Assembly (NCBI RefSeq): GCF_000613185.1
Contig: NZ_CCBB010000001.1
Coordinates: 310,001 to 374,000, forward strand
Length of the DNA: 64,000 nucleotides
Reading direction: 5' to 3'
Origin: Mycolicibacterium cosmeticum
GTDB lineage: Bacteria; Actinomycetota; Actinomycetes; Mycobacteriales; Mycobacteriaceae
Part shown: one piece after another, positions 37,009-45,908 of the stretch
How positions within the stretch are numbered: the first letter of the stretch is position 1
Layout: every line of letters starts with the position of its first letter
Program-made: the position numbers and the translations under genes
The notes under the pieces: generated by a model
The model's database searches: none
What the model saw: only the letters and a program-made list of their open reading frames with translations
What the model was told of the DNA's origin: nothing

Positions 37009-38430
37009 CTACGGCGCGTAGCCGACCGCCGCCTTGACCTCCAGATACTCGTCGAAGCCCGCGTCGCCCCATTCCCGGCCGTTGCCGCTGCGTTTGTACC
37101 CGCCGAATGGCGCGGCGATGTCGAACGCGTGGTTGATGGCCACCGAACCGGCCCGGATCCGGCGGGCGACCGCGCGGGCCGCATCCAGGTCGGCGGCCGA
37201 AACATAGCCCGCCAGACCATAATCGGTGTCGTTGGCGATCTGGACCGCCTGGTCCAGGTCGTCGTAGCCGAGGATGCACAGCACCGGGCCGAAGATCTCC
37301 TCCCGCGCGATCACCATGTCATTGGTGACGTCGGCGAACACGGTCGGTTTGACGAAATAGCCGGCATCGAGCCCGTCGGGGCGGCCCGGGCCGCCGGCCA
37401 CCAGCGTCGCGCCCTCGTCGATGCCCTTGTTGATCAGGCCCTGGATCTTGTCGTACTGGGCCCTGGACGCGACCGGCCCGATGGCAGACTTGTCGTCGGG
37501 ATCACCGACGGCGACACTGGAGGCGACCTGCCGCGCGATCGCGATGGCCTCGTCCATCCGCGCGTTCGGAACGAGCATGCGCGACGGCGCATTACAGCTC
37601 TGCCCGCTGTTCAGCATCATCACCTTGACCCCGGCCGCGACCCCCTTGGCGAACTCGGCGTCGTCCAGCACGATGTTGGGGCTCTTGCCGCCGAGTTCCT
37701 GGCTGACCCGCTTCACGGTGGGCGCGGCGTTGCGGGCGACCTCGATGCCGGCGCGGGTCGACCCGGTGAAGGACACCATGTCGATGTCGGGGTGGCCGGC
37801 GATCGCCGCACCCACACCCTGTCCGTCGCCGAACACCATGTTGAAGACGCCGGCCGGTACGCCCGCGGCATCGAGGATCTCGGCGAAGATCTGGGCGGAG
37901 TACGGCGCCACCTCCGAGGGCTTGAGCACCATGGTGCAACCGGTGGCCAGGGCCGGGAAGACCTTGACGGCGATCTGGTTGAGCGGCCAGTTCCACGGGG
38001 TGATCAGTCCGCAGACGCCGACGGGTTCCTTGATCAGCAGGGTGGAGCCGCGTTGCTCGTCGAACTCGAATCCGGTGAGCACGTCGATCGCCGTGGCCAG
38101 ATGTCCCAGGCCGAGGTTGACCTGCGGCCCGGCCGCCAGTCCAGGTGGGGCGCCCATCTCTTCGCTCACCGCGTCGGCCAGGTCGCCGGCCCGGTTCCGG
38201 TATTCGGCGAGGATCGCGCCCAGCACCGCCAACCGGTCCTCCTTGCCGGTCTGCGACCAGGACCCGAAGGCACGCCGCGCGGCCCGCACCGCGACGTCGA
38301 CGTCGTCGGCCGAGCCGTTGGCGATGCGGCCCGATATGTGCTCGGTTCGCGGGTCGTCGACATCGATCGTGGCGGGATGCACCGGGGCGACCCACTGACC
38401 GTCGATATAGAAGCTGAGGTATTCGCGCAT
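37009..38430 (-). CDS. NAD(P)-dependent aldehyde dehydrogenase
   Basis: A 473-residue aldehyde dehydrogenase with catalytic Cys279 in NSGQSCNAPSR, general-base Glu245 in QELGGKS, the TPWNWPLNQIAVK coenzyme loop and a C-terminal GGYKRSGNGREWG block. Substrate specificity cannot be read. It is convergent with the sulfatase (14 bp between stops) and stands alone, about 100 bp from the divergent MBL gene. It is not a close copy of the aldehyde dehydrogenase at 61101. Confidence 0.93.
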   Translation of the reverse strand: MREYLSFYIDGQWVAPVHPATIDVDDPRTEHISGRIANGSADDVDVAVRAARRAFGSWSQTGKEDRLAVLGAILAEYRNRAGDLADAVSEEMGAPPGLAAGPQVNLGLGHLATAIDVLTGFEFDEQRGSTLLIKEPVGVCGLITPWNWPLNQIAVKVFPALATGCTMVLKPSEVAPYSAQIFAEILDAAGVPAGVFNMVFGDGQGVGAAIAGHPDIDMVSFTGSTRAGIEVARNAAPTVKRVSQELGGKSPNIVLDDAEFAKGVAAGVKVMMLNSGQSCNAPSRMLVPNARMDEAIAIARQVASSVAVGDPDDKSAIGPVASRAQYDKIQGLINKGIDEGATLVAGGPGRPDGLDAGYFVKPTVFADVTNDMVIAREEIFGPVLCILGYDDLDQAVQIANDTDYGLAGYVSAADLDAARAVARRIRAGSVAINHAFDIAAPFGGYKRSGNGREWGDAGFDEYLEVKAAVGYAP

Positions 38431-38531
38431 GGACCCAACCCTTCCCTAGCGCGGGCGGTTCGGGAACCGGTTTGGGCCCGATTCGAGCTCGATTCAGGCA
38501 TGATCGGGCGTCGGCGGGGTAGCCCGCAGCC

Positions 38532-39335
38532 ATGGACATCACGGTCACCTTCATCGGGAACGCCACCACGCTGATCAGCAGCCGCGGCTTGACCGTGCTG
38601 ACCGACCCGAACTTCCTGCATCGCGGGCAGCACGCCTATCTCGGCTACGGCCTGGTCTCCAAGCGCCTGCACGATCCTGCCCTGGACATCGACGCGCTGC
38701 CGCCGTTGGACGCCGTGGTGCTGTCCCATATGCACGGCGACCACTGGGACCGCGTCACGCAGTCCCGGCTCGACCGGTCGCTGCCGGTGTGGACGACGCC
38801 GCACGCGGCAAAACGGCTGCGCCGCCGTGGTTTCGGCGCGGCGGTCGGCCTGCGGACCTGGCAGTGTCAGCGCAATACCCGCGGTGATGCGAGCGTCACC
38901 GTGACGGCCCTACCGGGCCGGCACGCTCCCACCCCGGTGGACAGGTTCCTGCCGCCGGTGATGGGGTCGATGATCGAGTTCGCGGGGGCCGGTGGTCCGG
39001 CGCGGCGCGTGTACGTCTCCGGGGACACCCTGCTGGTCGAGGAGCTCGACGAGATCCCCCGCCGGTTCCCCGATATCGACGCCGGGGTGCTGCATCTCGG
39101 TGGCACCCGCCTGCCGTTCGGGCGGCATGCGCCGTTCGGCCTCACCGTCACCATGGACGGGCAACAGGGTGCGGGTCTGGTGGACCTTCTGGATCTGCCG
39201 CGGGTCATTCCGGTGCACTTCGACGATTACGGCGTCTTCGCCTCGCCGCTGCGAGACTTCCTGGGGACGATGCAACGCCGGGGGCTGGCCGATCGGGTGG
39301 TCGAGCTGGCCCGCGGCGCGTCGGTCACCGTGTGA
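38532..39335 (+). CDS. MBL-fold metal-dependent hydrolase (UlaG/NAPE-PLD-like)
   Basis: A 267-residue metallo-beta-lactamase-fold protein. The metal motif is LSHMHGDHWD, further ligands lie in ALPGRHAP, VYVSGDT and PVHFDDYG. The Asp-rich DPNF start after the first strand and the missing domain of larger relatives place it with UlaG- or NAPE-PLD-like hydrolases. The substrate is unknown. It lies alone between the aldehyde dehydrogenase and the DUF218 gene, with which it converges by adjacent stops. Confidence 0.85.
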   Translation: MDITVTFIGNATTLISSRGLTVLTDPNFLHRGQHAYLGYGLVSKRLHDPALDIDALPPLDAVVLSHMHGDHWDRVTQSRLDRSLPVWTTPHAAKRLRRRGFGAAVGLRTWQCQRNTRGDASVTVTALPGRHAPTPVDRFLPPVMGSMIEFAGAGGPARRVYVSGDTLLVEELDEIPRRFPDIDAGVLHLGGTRLPFGRHAPFGLTVTMDGQQGAGLVDLLDLPRVIPVHFDDYGVFASPLRDFLGTMQRRGLADRVVELARGASVTV

Positions 39336-39899
39336 TCAGCCGATCGGGACGAACGGACTCATCACGTCGCGGACGAATTGCACGATGTTGGTGCCCGGCG
39401 ACCCGTCCGGGAAGCTGACCGTCGCCAGCACGTTACCGCCCGCGTCGGCGAAGTTGCCGTCGGCCCGGTCCTGGTGGGTTGACGAGGTCACCAGGATGAT
39501 GCCCGACGTGCCGGCCTCCTTGGCCATCGGCACGGAGAATCTCGCGTTCTGCACCGTGCTGTTGGCGCGGTCCTCGACGACGATCCGGTTAGCCGGGAAA
39601 CCGAGCAGCATCAGCATGTTTCGCATCTCACCGGCCTCGGTCCTGCCGTTCTTCGGGTTGCCGCCGGTGACGATGACCGGTGATTGCGGGAAGAACTGGG
39701 CCACCGCCAGCCCGGCGAGTACGCGGCGCTGCAGGACAGGGCGCATGCTGCCGTCGGGCCGCAGACCGTAGCCGAGGATGACGATCGCGGGTTTGGAGAA
39801 GTCCTTGCCCACCGGGCCGGGTGCCGCGTGTGCGGCCGGGGCGAGCGGACCCCACAGCGCCGCGAACACCAATACCAGCACCGCGATCCGGCTCCGCAT
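39336..39899 (-). CDS. Secreted YdcF/DUF218-family protein
   Basis: A 187-residue exported protein with a Sec-type signal (hydrophobic AVLVLVFAALWGPLAP, AxA cleavage near HAA) followed by a DUF218 domain: AIVILGYGLRPDGSM, VIVTGGNPKNGRTEAGEM and VVEDRANSTVQNARFS are the diagnostic blocks. E. coli YdcF binds S-adenosylmethionine; envelope members are linked to murein or vancomycin sensitivity (SanA). Role here is unknown. ATG 39899 was used; a GTG directly before it is possible. Confidence 0.85.
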   Translation of the reverse strand: MRSRIAVLVLVFAALWGPLAPAAHAAPGPVGKDFSKPAIVILGYGLRPDGSMRPVLQRRVLAGLAVAQFFPQSPVIVTGGNPKNGRTEAGEMRNMLMLLGFPANRIVVEDRANSTVQNARFSVPMAKEAGTSGIILVTSSTHQDRADGNFADAGGNVLATVSFPDGSPGTNIVQFVRDVMSPFVPIG

Positions 39900-40010
39900 C
39901 ACCGCAAGTCCCCCTATTTGACGTTAGCGCTACTAAGGGGTTAGTCGGCGGGGTGTGCGGTGGTGTTACAGGGTGACTGTCAGCACAGACCTGAGGCTTA
40001 CGGCATCCAC

Positions 40011-40049
40011 GTCAGACAGCTGACAACGCACCAGCGATCGCGTTATCCT
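40011..40049 (+). promoter_or_regulatory. Promoter and palindrome of the three-gene cassette
   Basis: A -35 CTGACA at 40020-40025 (five of six to TTGACA) and a -10 in TTATCCT (40043-40049) are separated by 17-18 bp, the best promoter-like sequence in this part. The -35 is overlapped by an inverted repeat GTCAG-ACAG-CTGAC (40011-40024), which could be the operator for the RHH protein encoded third in the cassette. Confidence 0.55.
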
Positions 40050-40070
40050 GGCCGGCTCTCGCAAATCTCG

Positions 40071-40110
40071 AGGAGGTGGTTCCCATGTCGTAGCTGACAT
40101 GGAAGGAGGG
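40071..40110 (+). promoter_or_regulatory. Leader with a two-codon upstream ORF and hairpin
   Basis: AGGAGG (40071-40076) lies at the ideal 8-nt distance from ATG TCG TAG (40085-40093), a Met-Ser-stop minimal ORF. This start-stop unit sits inside an inverted repeat, CCATGTC (40083-40089) and GACATGG (40096-40102), whose right arm abuts the second ribosome site GGAAGGAGGG (40101-40110) used by the next gene. The layout would allow translation of the leader to control access to the second site. Confidence 0.5.
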
Positions 40111-40116
40111 CTACCG

Positions 40117-40434
40117 ATGGCCCACACAGACAAGGATCATCCCAGCGCCAGAGACTTCCCTCGCTGGCATGAAGCGCGCTGCCCCTGCGGCTGCCACCTT
40201 CCGCCTACGTGGCGACACTGCGGCTGGAACTGCCGCTGCATGAAGGCCGATCCGTCGTACCGTCTCGACGGATTTCGGATCGGTTCCAAACCGAGCTCAT
40301 GGAGCCGAAATGAACGGCGCGCAGAACGGGCATTACTGCGCCACCAGATCCAACGCGCCCGCGCGGGCCACGCAGACTGGGATGATCTCCCCACCGGGGC
40401 GGGGCGCGTGTACGGGCGTGACGACTACTGGTGA
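40117..40434 (+). CDS. Cys-rich small protein, cassette gene A
   Basis: A 105-residue protein not recognised as any family. Its key feature is a cluster of six cysteines (residues 22, 24, 26, 35, 39 and 41) with His at 27 and 34, a pattern CxCxC-N8-CxxxCxC that suggests a zinc-binding knuckle. The remainder is basic and rich in Arg (SRNERRAERALLRHQIQRAR) and ends in an acidic/aromatic tail RVYGRDDYW. It has a strong ribosome site (GGAAGGAGGG, 6 nt before the ATG). The stop overlaps the next GTG (GTGA). Codon use looks less GC-biased than in backbone genes. Confidence 0.6.
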   Translation: MAHTDKDHPSARDFPRWHEARCPCGCHLPPTWRHCGWNCRCMKADPSYRLDGFRIGSKPSSWSRNERRAERALLRHQIQRARAGHADWDDLPTGAGRVYGRDDYW

Positions 40435-40676
40435 TACCCGTTACCTCCATCATCGCCGCCGGCTGCCGGAAATGTCGCCGAGACGCTGCCGATCTCCGCG
40501 CCGAGCACCATCGCCGACAACGCCAGCTGGCGTCTCGATCTCGCGCGGGAATCCTGGGAGGTCTAGCGTGGGCGGGATGGGTTTGTTCAGTCATGAGGAG
40601 TTCCGGGCCCCGGCCGACGGCGTTGGTGGCGGCGCTAGCGGTGGGGCTGTTGAGCATGCTCGGGGTGCTCAGGTGA
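40431..40676 (+). CDS. Small membrane protein, cassette gene B
   Basis: An 81-residue protein with a CRKC pair near residue 12, a basic region (AEHHRRQRQLASRSR) and two hydrophobic stretches (about 40-53 and 61-80, ending LLSMLGVLR). This looks like a small double-pass membrane protein with a cytoplasmic basic loop. No homologue is recognised. It uses a GTG start overlapping the upstream stop and its own stop overlaps the start of gene C in the same GTGA manner, which is the main evidence that it is translated. Confidence 0.5.
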   Translation: MIPVTSIIAAGCRKCRRDAADLRAEHHRRQRQLASRSRAGILGGLAWAGWVCSVMRSSGPRPTALVAALAVGLLSMLGVLR

Positions 40677-40945
40677 GCGAGTACGAGGTGGATGAACCCG
40701 TGGTGGTGGGTCCGGGGTTGCCGCCTGAGGACGGTTCATGCGGTCAGTTCGCTGTGCAGTTTCACGTCTCTACGTCAATGCTGCTCGGGCTGAAACGGAT
40801 TGCGGATATGCGTGGGGTGAGCGTGCCGGAGGTATGCCGGCAGGTGGTCGGTGTGTTCGTTGCCCAGCAGGAGGGCGAACTGGGTGCATTGCTTGCGGCC
40901 GAGGCGGAGGCCGCTGATTACCGCCCGAGTTTGGGACAGGCGTAG
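40673..40945 (+). CDS. Ribbon-helix-helix-like protein, cassette gene C
   Basis: A 90-residue protein with an acidic N-terminal arm (EYEVDEPVVVG) and a central stretch, FAVQFHVSTSMLLGLKRIAD followed by MRGVSVPEVCRQVVGVFVAQ, that fits the beta strand, helix, turn, helix pattern of ribbon-helix-helix DNA-binding domains. It would be the regulator of the cassette, with the palindrome at 40011-40024 a natural operator; both assignments are inferred. GTG start in a GTGA overlap with gene B. Confidence 0.6.
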   Translation: MSEYEVDEPVVVGPGLPPEDGSCGQFAVQFHVSTSMLLGLKRIADMRGVSVPEVCRQVVGVFVAQQEGELGALLAAEAEAADYRPSLGQA

Positions 40946-41070
40946 CCGCGCCCGCCTCAGGGGTGCCGCCTGGATCTATCCGTGCTCCGATGAGGTCCGG
41001 CTACCTCCGAATAGCGCTGGCGCTCAAGAGCTCCAGGGCAGGTGATCACCCAGCCGACCTTTCTGCTCCG

Positions 41071-42726
<1,656 letters not shown>

Positions 42727-42762
42727 TCAGCGCTGGTCGGCATCGTTGTCGTGAGCCGTGGT

Positions 42763-43245
42763 TCAGGCGGCTGAGTTCGGCCAGTTGGCACGTCGTCCCA
42801 GGACGGGTTGCCGACGACGTCCATGGCCCCACCCCGGGGCCCACGGGAAACGTCCCCGTTCGTCAGCCCATACCAATTGCAAGGCAGGGAAATTGCGACC
42901 AAAGAGCTCGACCGCGAATCTCATATGGACATCCGGGTGCTCCACCTGAGCCACCTCGATGAGAAACCGATCTTCGTAATCGATGTGCATTGCCGGCGCA
43001 AGCTCGACGCCGTCGTCGACCATCATGTGCGCGATCGAGTTGAGCACTCGACAGGAGACGTTGGCGGACAGCCCGGTCATCAACAGTTCTGGAAGATTGC
43101 GGCTGTGCAGCCCGACCGTGTACGCCAACGGTCGCTTGTCACTCTCGACGTATTGAACAGCCCACCCGTGGTCCTGAATCATCGCGCGCAGGTGGTCCAG
43201 GTACTCCTCCGCGGTGCCGTCCGGGTTGTCGCATTTCCAGCACAT
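42763..43245 (-). CDS. DUF4262-family protein
   Basis: A 160-residue protein of the DUF4262 family, found widely in actinobacteria with no assigned role. It starts MCWKCDNPDG (a CxxC pair), then IQDHGWAVQYVESDKRPLA, YTVGLHSRNLPELLMTGL (typical of DUF4262), and ends in a proline/Trp-rich tail with a HGRRRQPVLG stretch. A strong AAAGGGGG ribosome site precedes the ATG at 43245. The downstream sulfatase start is 79 bp away; a shared transcript is possible but not shown. An in-frame extension upstream was rejected because it lacks protein-like sequence. Confidence 0.75.
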   Translation of the reverse strand: MCWKCDNPDGTAEEYLDHLRAMIQDHGWAVQYVESDKRPLAYTVGLHSRNLPELLMTGLSANVSCRVLNSIAHMMVDDGVELAPAMHIDYEDRFLIEVAQVEHPDVHMRFAVELFGRNFPALQLVWADERGRFPWAPGWGHGRRRQPVLGRRANWPNSAA

Positions 43246-43325
43246 CGTGGCCCCCTTTCGTTGTGGATGCCGCCAGCATGCGCGCACCCTCCGACATATG
43301 TGCTGGGGCTCGGTCCGACGATCGT

Positions 43326-44438
43326 TCAGCCGCGCGGTGTCGTGGTGATGTGTACGTGGTCGAAGTGACCGTATCCCGTCGCCTGAGGCCCGGCCGGCGT
43401 GGAATAGACACCCCGCCAGATCACGTCCTGTAACCCGAACGAGGGCCCGTTGGCCAGCGCGAACGCGCGGATCTGGTCGCCGAGCGCGATACCTTCCGGG
43501 CTCTCGGGGTGGGGAATCATGATGTCGATCGCGAGACCGCGCGGATGCCACGGCTTCGAGTCCGGCCGTACTCCGTCGATGGTCGCGATCTGGGGGAATT
43601 GCGCGCTGATCATTCGGGCAGCAAGGACAGTATTGGGTTGTAGGCCAATCTCATTCGCGACACCCACGGGCAGTGCGGCGGGATCGTCTGTGATCGCAAT
43701 CTGGGGCGGCGGAGCTAGGTCGCCCGCCGGCAGGTTTGGCATCGCGACGATCGCGGGATCCTGCGCAGGCGGCGTTTCCGGCGGCAGTGGCGGTGCAACA
43801 GCGCTCTCGATCACCGCTTGCTGCTGCGGAGTCAACAGGGCGTACTGTGCTTCCGCTGCGGCGATACGGCGCAGCAGATCCTGCAGTGCGGTTTGCAGGT
43901 CCGCGCGTACTGCGGCAGCTCGCTCCGCCGAGACGCGCGCGTCTGCGGCCGAGCGCTCCGAGGCCAAGGCAGCGGCAGCGGCACGCTCGCGCGTTTCGCG
44001 GTAAGCCCTCAGCTGGTCGGTGGCCGTGGCTTCCATCGTGTGTTGCAGCGAGAGCCCGTCGATGAGACGTTGCGGCGATGACGCCGTGAGGGCTGCGGTC
44101 ATTTGGCTGTGACCACCGCCCATGTAGGTCATCGCGGCGAGGCGATCGACGGCCCTCTGGTGCGGTGCCAACTGGGTGTCCGCTGCCTCCAATGCCGTCA
44201 GGTCGGCGCGCTGGCGGTCCTCAGCTACGGCCTGTCGAGCGTGGGCAGCGTCGGCGTCGCGCTGAGCCGTGGTGACGGCCTCCCGGCTGCGCACCGCCTG
44301 CGCAGAAAGCTCGTCGAGCTTGGCCAACGCGTCGTCCGCGGGTTCGGCATGCGCGGCGCCCATCGCCGCGGCCGTCACCAGGAGCGCCGATCCGGCGCCG
44401 CACATCCTCCGTCGAAAGCGGTCGCGAATCCCGGTCAT
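43326..44438 (-). CDS. Secreted coiled-coil protein with M15-like C-terminal domain
   Basis: A 370-residue exported protein: signal peptide (residues 1-31, ending AHA), a long coiled coil of about 170 residues (Ala/Arg/Glu-rich, RIPA/NlpC-like in organisation), a Pro-rich linker (PPLPPETPPAQDP), and a compact C-terminal domain from IGLQPNTVLAARMI. That domain ends in HPRGLAIDIMIPHPES and YGHFDHVHITT, a His/Asp arrangement like the zinc site of M15 D,D-peptidases and related mycobacterial or phage proteins. A cell-wall processing role is plausible, not proven. ATG at 44438. Confidence 0.75.
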   Translation of the reverse strand: MTGIRDRFRRRMCGAGSALLVTAAAMGAAHAEPADDALAKLDELSAQAVRSREAVTTAQRDADAAHARQAVAEDRQRADLTALEAADTQLAPHQRAVDRLAAMTYMGGGHSQMTAALTASSPQRLIDGLSLQHTMEATATDQLRAYRETRERAAAAALASERSAADARVSAERAAAVRADLQTALQDLLRRIAAAEAQYALLTPQQQAVIESAVAPPLPPETPPAQDPAIVAMPNLPAGDLAPPPQIAITDDPAALPVGVANEIGLQPNTVLAARMISAQFPQIATIDGVRPDSKPWHPRGLAIDIMIPHPESPEGIALGDQIRAFALANGPSFGLQDVIWRGVYSTPAGPQATGYGHFDHVHITTTPRG

Positions 44439-44651
44439 GCGGATTTGTCACGATCCTTCGGTCATGGTGCGGCCTGGCCCCGGCTGTCGATGTCCCGGGA
44501 CAGGCTACGAACTGTGCTCGGCGATGTCTAGACGGCATGGAGGCTGACGCGAGGCCGAAGGCCTCGGGCCGCAATCGGACGTGGGTTGGCGATAGCGGGT
44601 GAACACTCGCATCGGTAGAGCCACAGTTGCAGATCAGGAGGCCTCCGGTGA

Positions 44652-44835
44652 GTTTCAACGGTACGAGTGTCGCCCACCAAGGATTCCTCGGGGACCTCAT
44701 GCGTGCAGGGTTCGATCACCAAAGCAGGCAACGCCCGCGTCCGGCGACTATTGATCGAATCGGCCTGCCACCACCGGGCGGTCTACCCCAATCCCGGACC
44801 CACGATGCGGGCCCGCTGGGCCAAGGTCGACCCGG
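44652..44835 (+). pseudogene. Remnant of an IS110-family transposase (C-terminal part)
   Basis: A short stretch in one frame reads DSSGTSCVQGSITKAGNARV followed by RRLLIESACHHRAVYPNPG and MRARWAKV, the strongly conserved C-terminal region of IS116/IS110/IS902 transposases (usually QGSITKxGN...RRLLVEAAWHHR). Both ends break off into unrelated sequence, so the gene is a truncated scar. IS110 elements have no classical inverted repeats, and none are seen here. It marks a junction within the accessory region. Confidence 0.75.
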
Positions 44836-45406
44836 TGCCCTTGAGTTTCTGTCAGCAACATGTCAGCGACGCGCGGAATCAGGTTCTAGGCCTTCGGATT
44901 CCCGCCACATATCGCGCCGTAGGTCGTCGTGCATCCGTTGTTCGAAGTCATTGCAGCCGTGCAGTGTTTGACGCAGGTTGTGAGACGGCATCGAATTCCC
45001 TCATGACTGATACGAGCGCTCGGAGAGCGACCAGCGCGGCATCCGCTCGGGAACGTCAAATCGGACGGTGAACTCTGCCAGCGTCGATACACACCGCAGG
45101 CGCGCGCTGTCCGAATATCCGGCCAAGATGGCGGACGCCGAATTCCACTTTCGATGGCGGATCCCATGACCGTACGGTTGTACAAATCTGGAGAGTGCCC
45201 TGCGACGGATCAAGTTCAGACGCTGAGTCGCTGCCTGGCGCACCGGACGGACACGGTATCCCCGGGTAGCCCGTACGTCGGGCCGCGCAGTTCGAGTCCG
45301 CTGTCCACCTCTCCGGCCGCCCAATGCTCTGCTGGATCAGTACGCTTTTCGCCGCGGTGTGGGTACTTGCGTCCGGCCAGTCCTGTTGAGCGAGTGACAT
45401 TTCAGC
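44836..45406. other. Intergenic stretch without a supported gene
   Basis: This 570-bp stretch lies between the IS110 scar and the whiB gene, and no open frame has recognisable protein features. Short palindromes include ACCGTACGGT (45169-45178) and TTGTACAA (45178-45185), which touch each other and could be operator-like. It is less GC-rich than the backbone, and may be decayed mobile DNA. No RNA gene could be supported. Confidence 0.5.
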
Positions 45407-45691
45407 TCACCGCAATCCGCCTTCGCGCATCGCGAGTAGCACTGCACGGTCATCCTCGGACATCCCGCCCCACGTGCCGTAGTCCTCACCGCTTTCGATG
45501 GCGAACTCGGCGCACCGCCATTTGACCGTGCAGCCGTCGCAGATCTTCTTCGCTCGTTCGAACCGCTCCCTCCGTGCCGTCGACCGCTCGTTGTCGGGAT
45601 GAAAAAACAGGTTGGGGTCAGTGCCGCGACAGCGTGCCGACTCTCGCCAGTCGTTTGCGAGAGCCGACCGAGCAGCCGTGATCGGGTGCAT
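45407..45691 (-). CDS. WhiB-family iron-sulfur transcriptional regulator
   Basis: A 94-residue WhiB protein with the four Fe-S cysteines at residues 21, 51, 54 and 60 (ARCRGTDP and ICDGCTVKWRC) and the conserved YGTWGGMSEDDR turn. The segment FFHPDNERSTARRERFERA between them is closest to the WhiB3-like group from memory, so I do not assign a number. WhiB proteins bind sigma factor and respond to redox. It is divergent from the alanine racemase gene across a gap with a strong inverted repeat. The ATG at 45691 was chosen; a GTG five codons upstream is possible. It lacks the C-terminal AT-hook of WhiB7. Confidence 0.9.
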   Translation of the reverse strand: MHPITAARSALANDWRESARCRGTDPNLFFHPDNERSTARRERFERAKKICDGCTVKWRCAEFAIESGEDYGTWGGMSEDDRAVLLAMREGGLR

Positions 45692-45815
45692 GTCCGTTTC
45701 TTTCACATGGGCGTTCGGCGCTGACGGTGCAAGACCGGGGACCGGCGTTGAAAGTCGAGGAGTTGTTCGGCCCGGCCATACCGTGGCAGCGACACAGGCA
45801 GTGCGCTAACCTATC

Positions 45816-45842
45816 CAAATGGAGTTTTTTCAACTCCATTTG
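45816..45842. repeat. Perfect AT-rich inverted repeat upstream of alr
   Basis: CAAATGGAGTT (45816-45826) and its exact complement AACTCCATTTG (45832-45842) flank a TTTTC loop. The element is unusually AT-rich and lies 67 bp upstream of the alanine racemase ATG, in the gap shared with whiB. The inner half-site AAATGGAGTT recurs once more, at 57792-57801 upstream of the phosphotriesterase-like operon. A binding site for a regulator is more likely than a terminator at this position. Confidence 0.6.
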
Positions 45843-45908
45843 TAACATATTGCGGCGGAGGTTCACCAGGCCCGGCCGCGTTCTGAATGCTGGAAGGCCT
45901 ACACCCCA

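Noticed and set aside
40085..40250. Reading through the TAG at 40091 as a longer gene with a nonsense mutation
   Set aside because: The downstream frame lacks protein-like composition and stops soon, whereas the frame from 40117 has its own ribosome site and overlaps the next gene.
44705..44725. GGTTCGATCACC resembling a tRNA T-loop
   Set aside because: It lies in the conserved coding part of the IS110 transposase remnant and has no tRNA fold.
45281..45300. GTTCGAGTCC resembling a tRNA T-arm
   Set aside because: No paired T-stem, acceptor stem, anticodon arm or CCA context could be built around it.
44886..45324. Short minus-strand frames in the gap before whiB
   Set aside because: They lack ribosome sites and recognisable motifs, and overlap each other in different frames.
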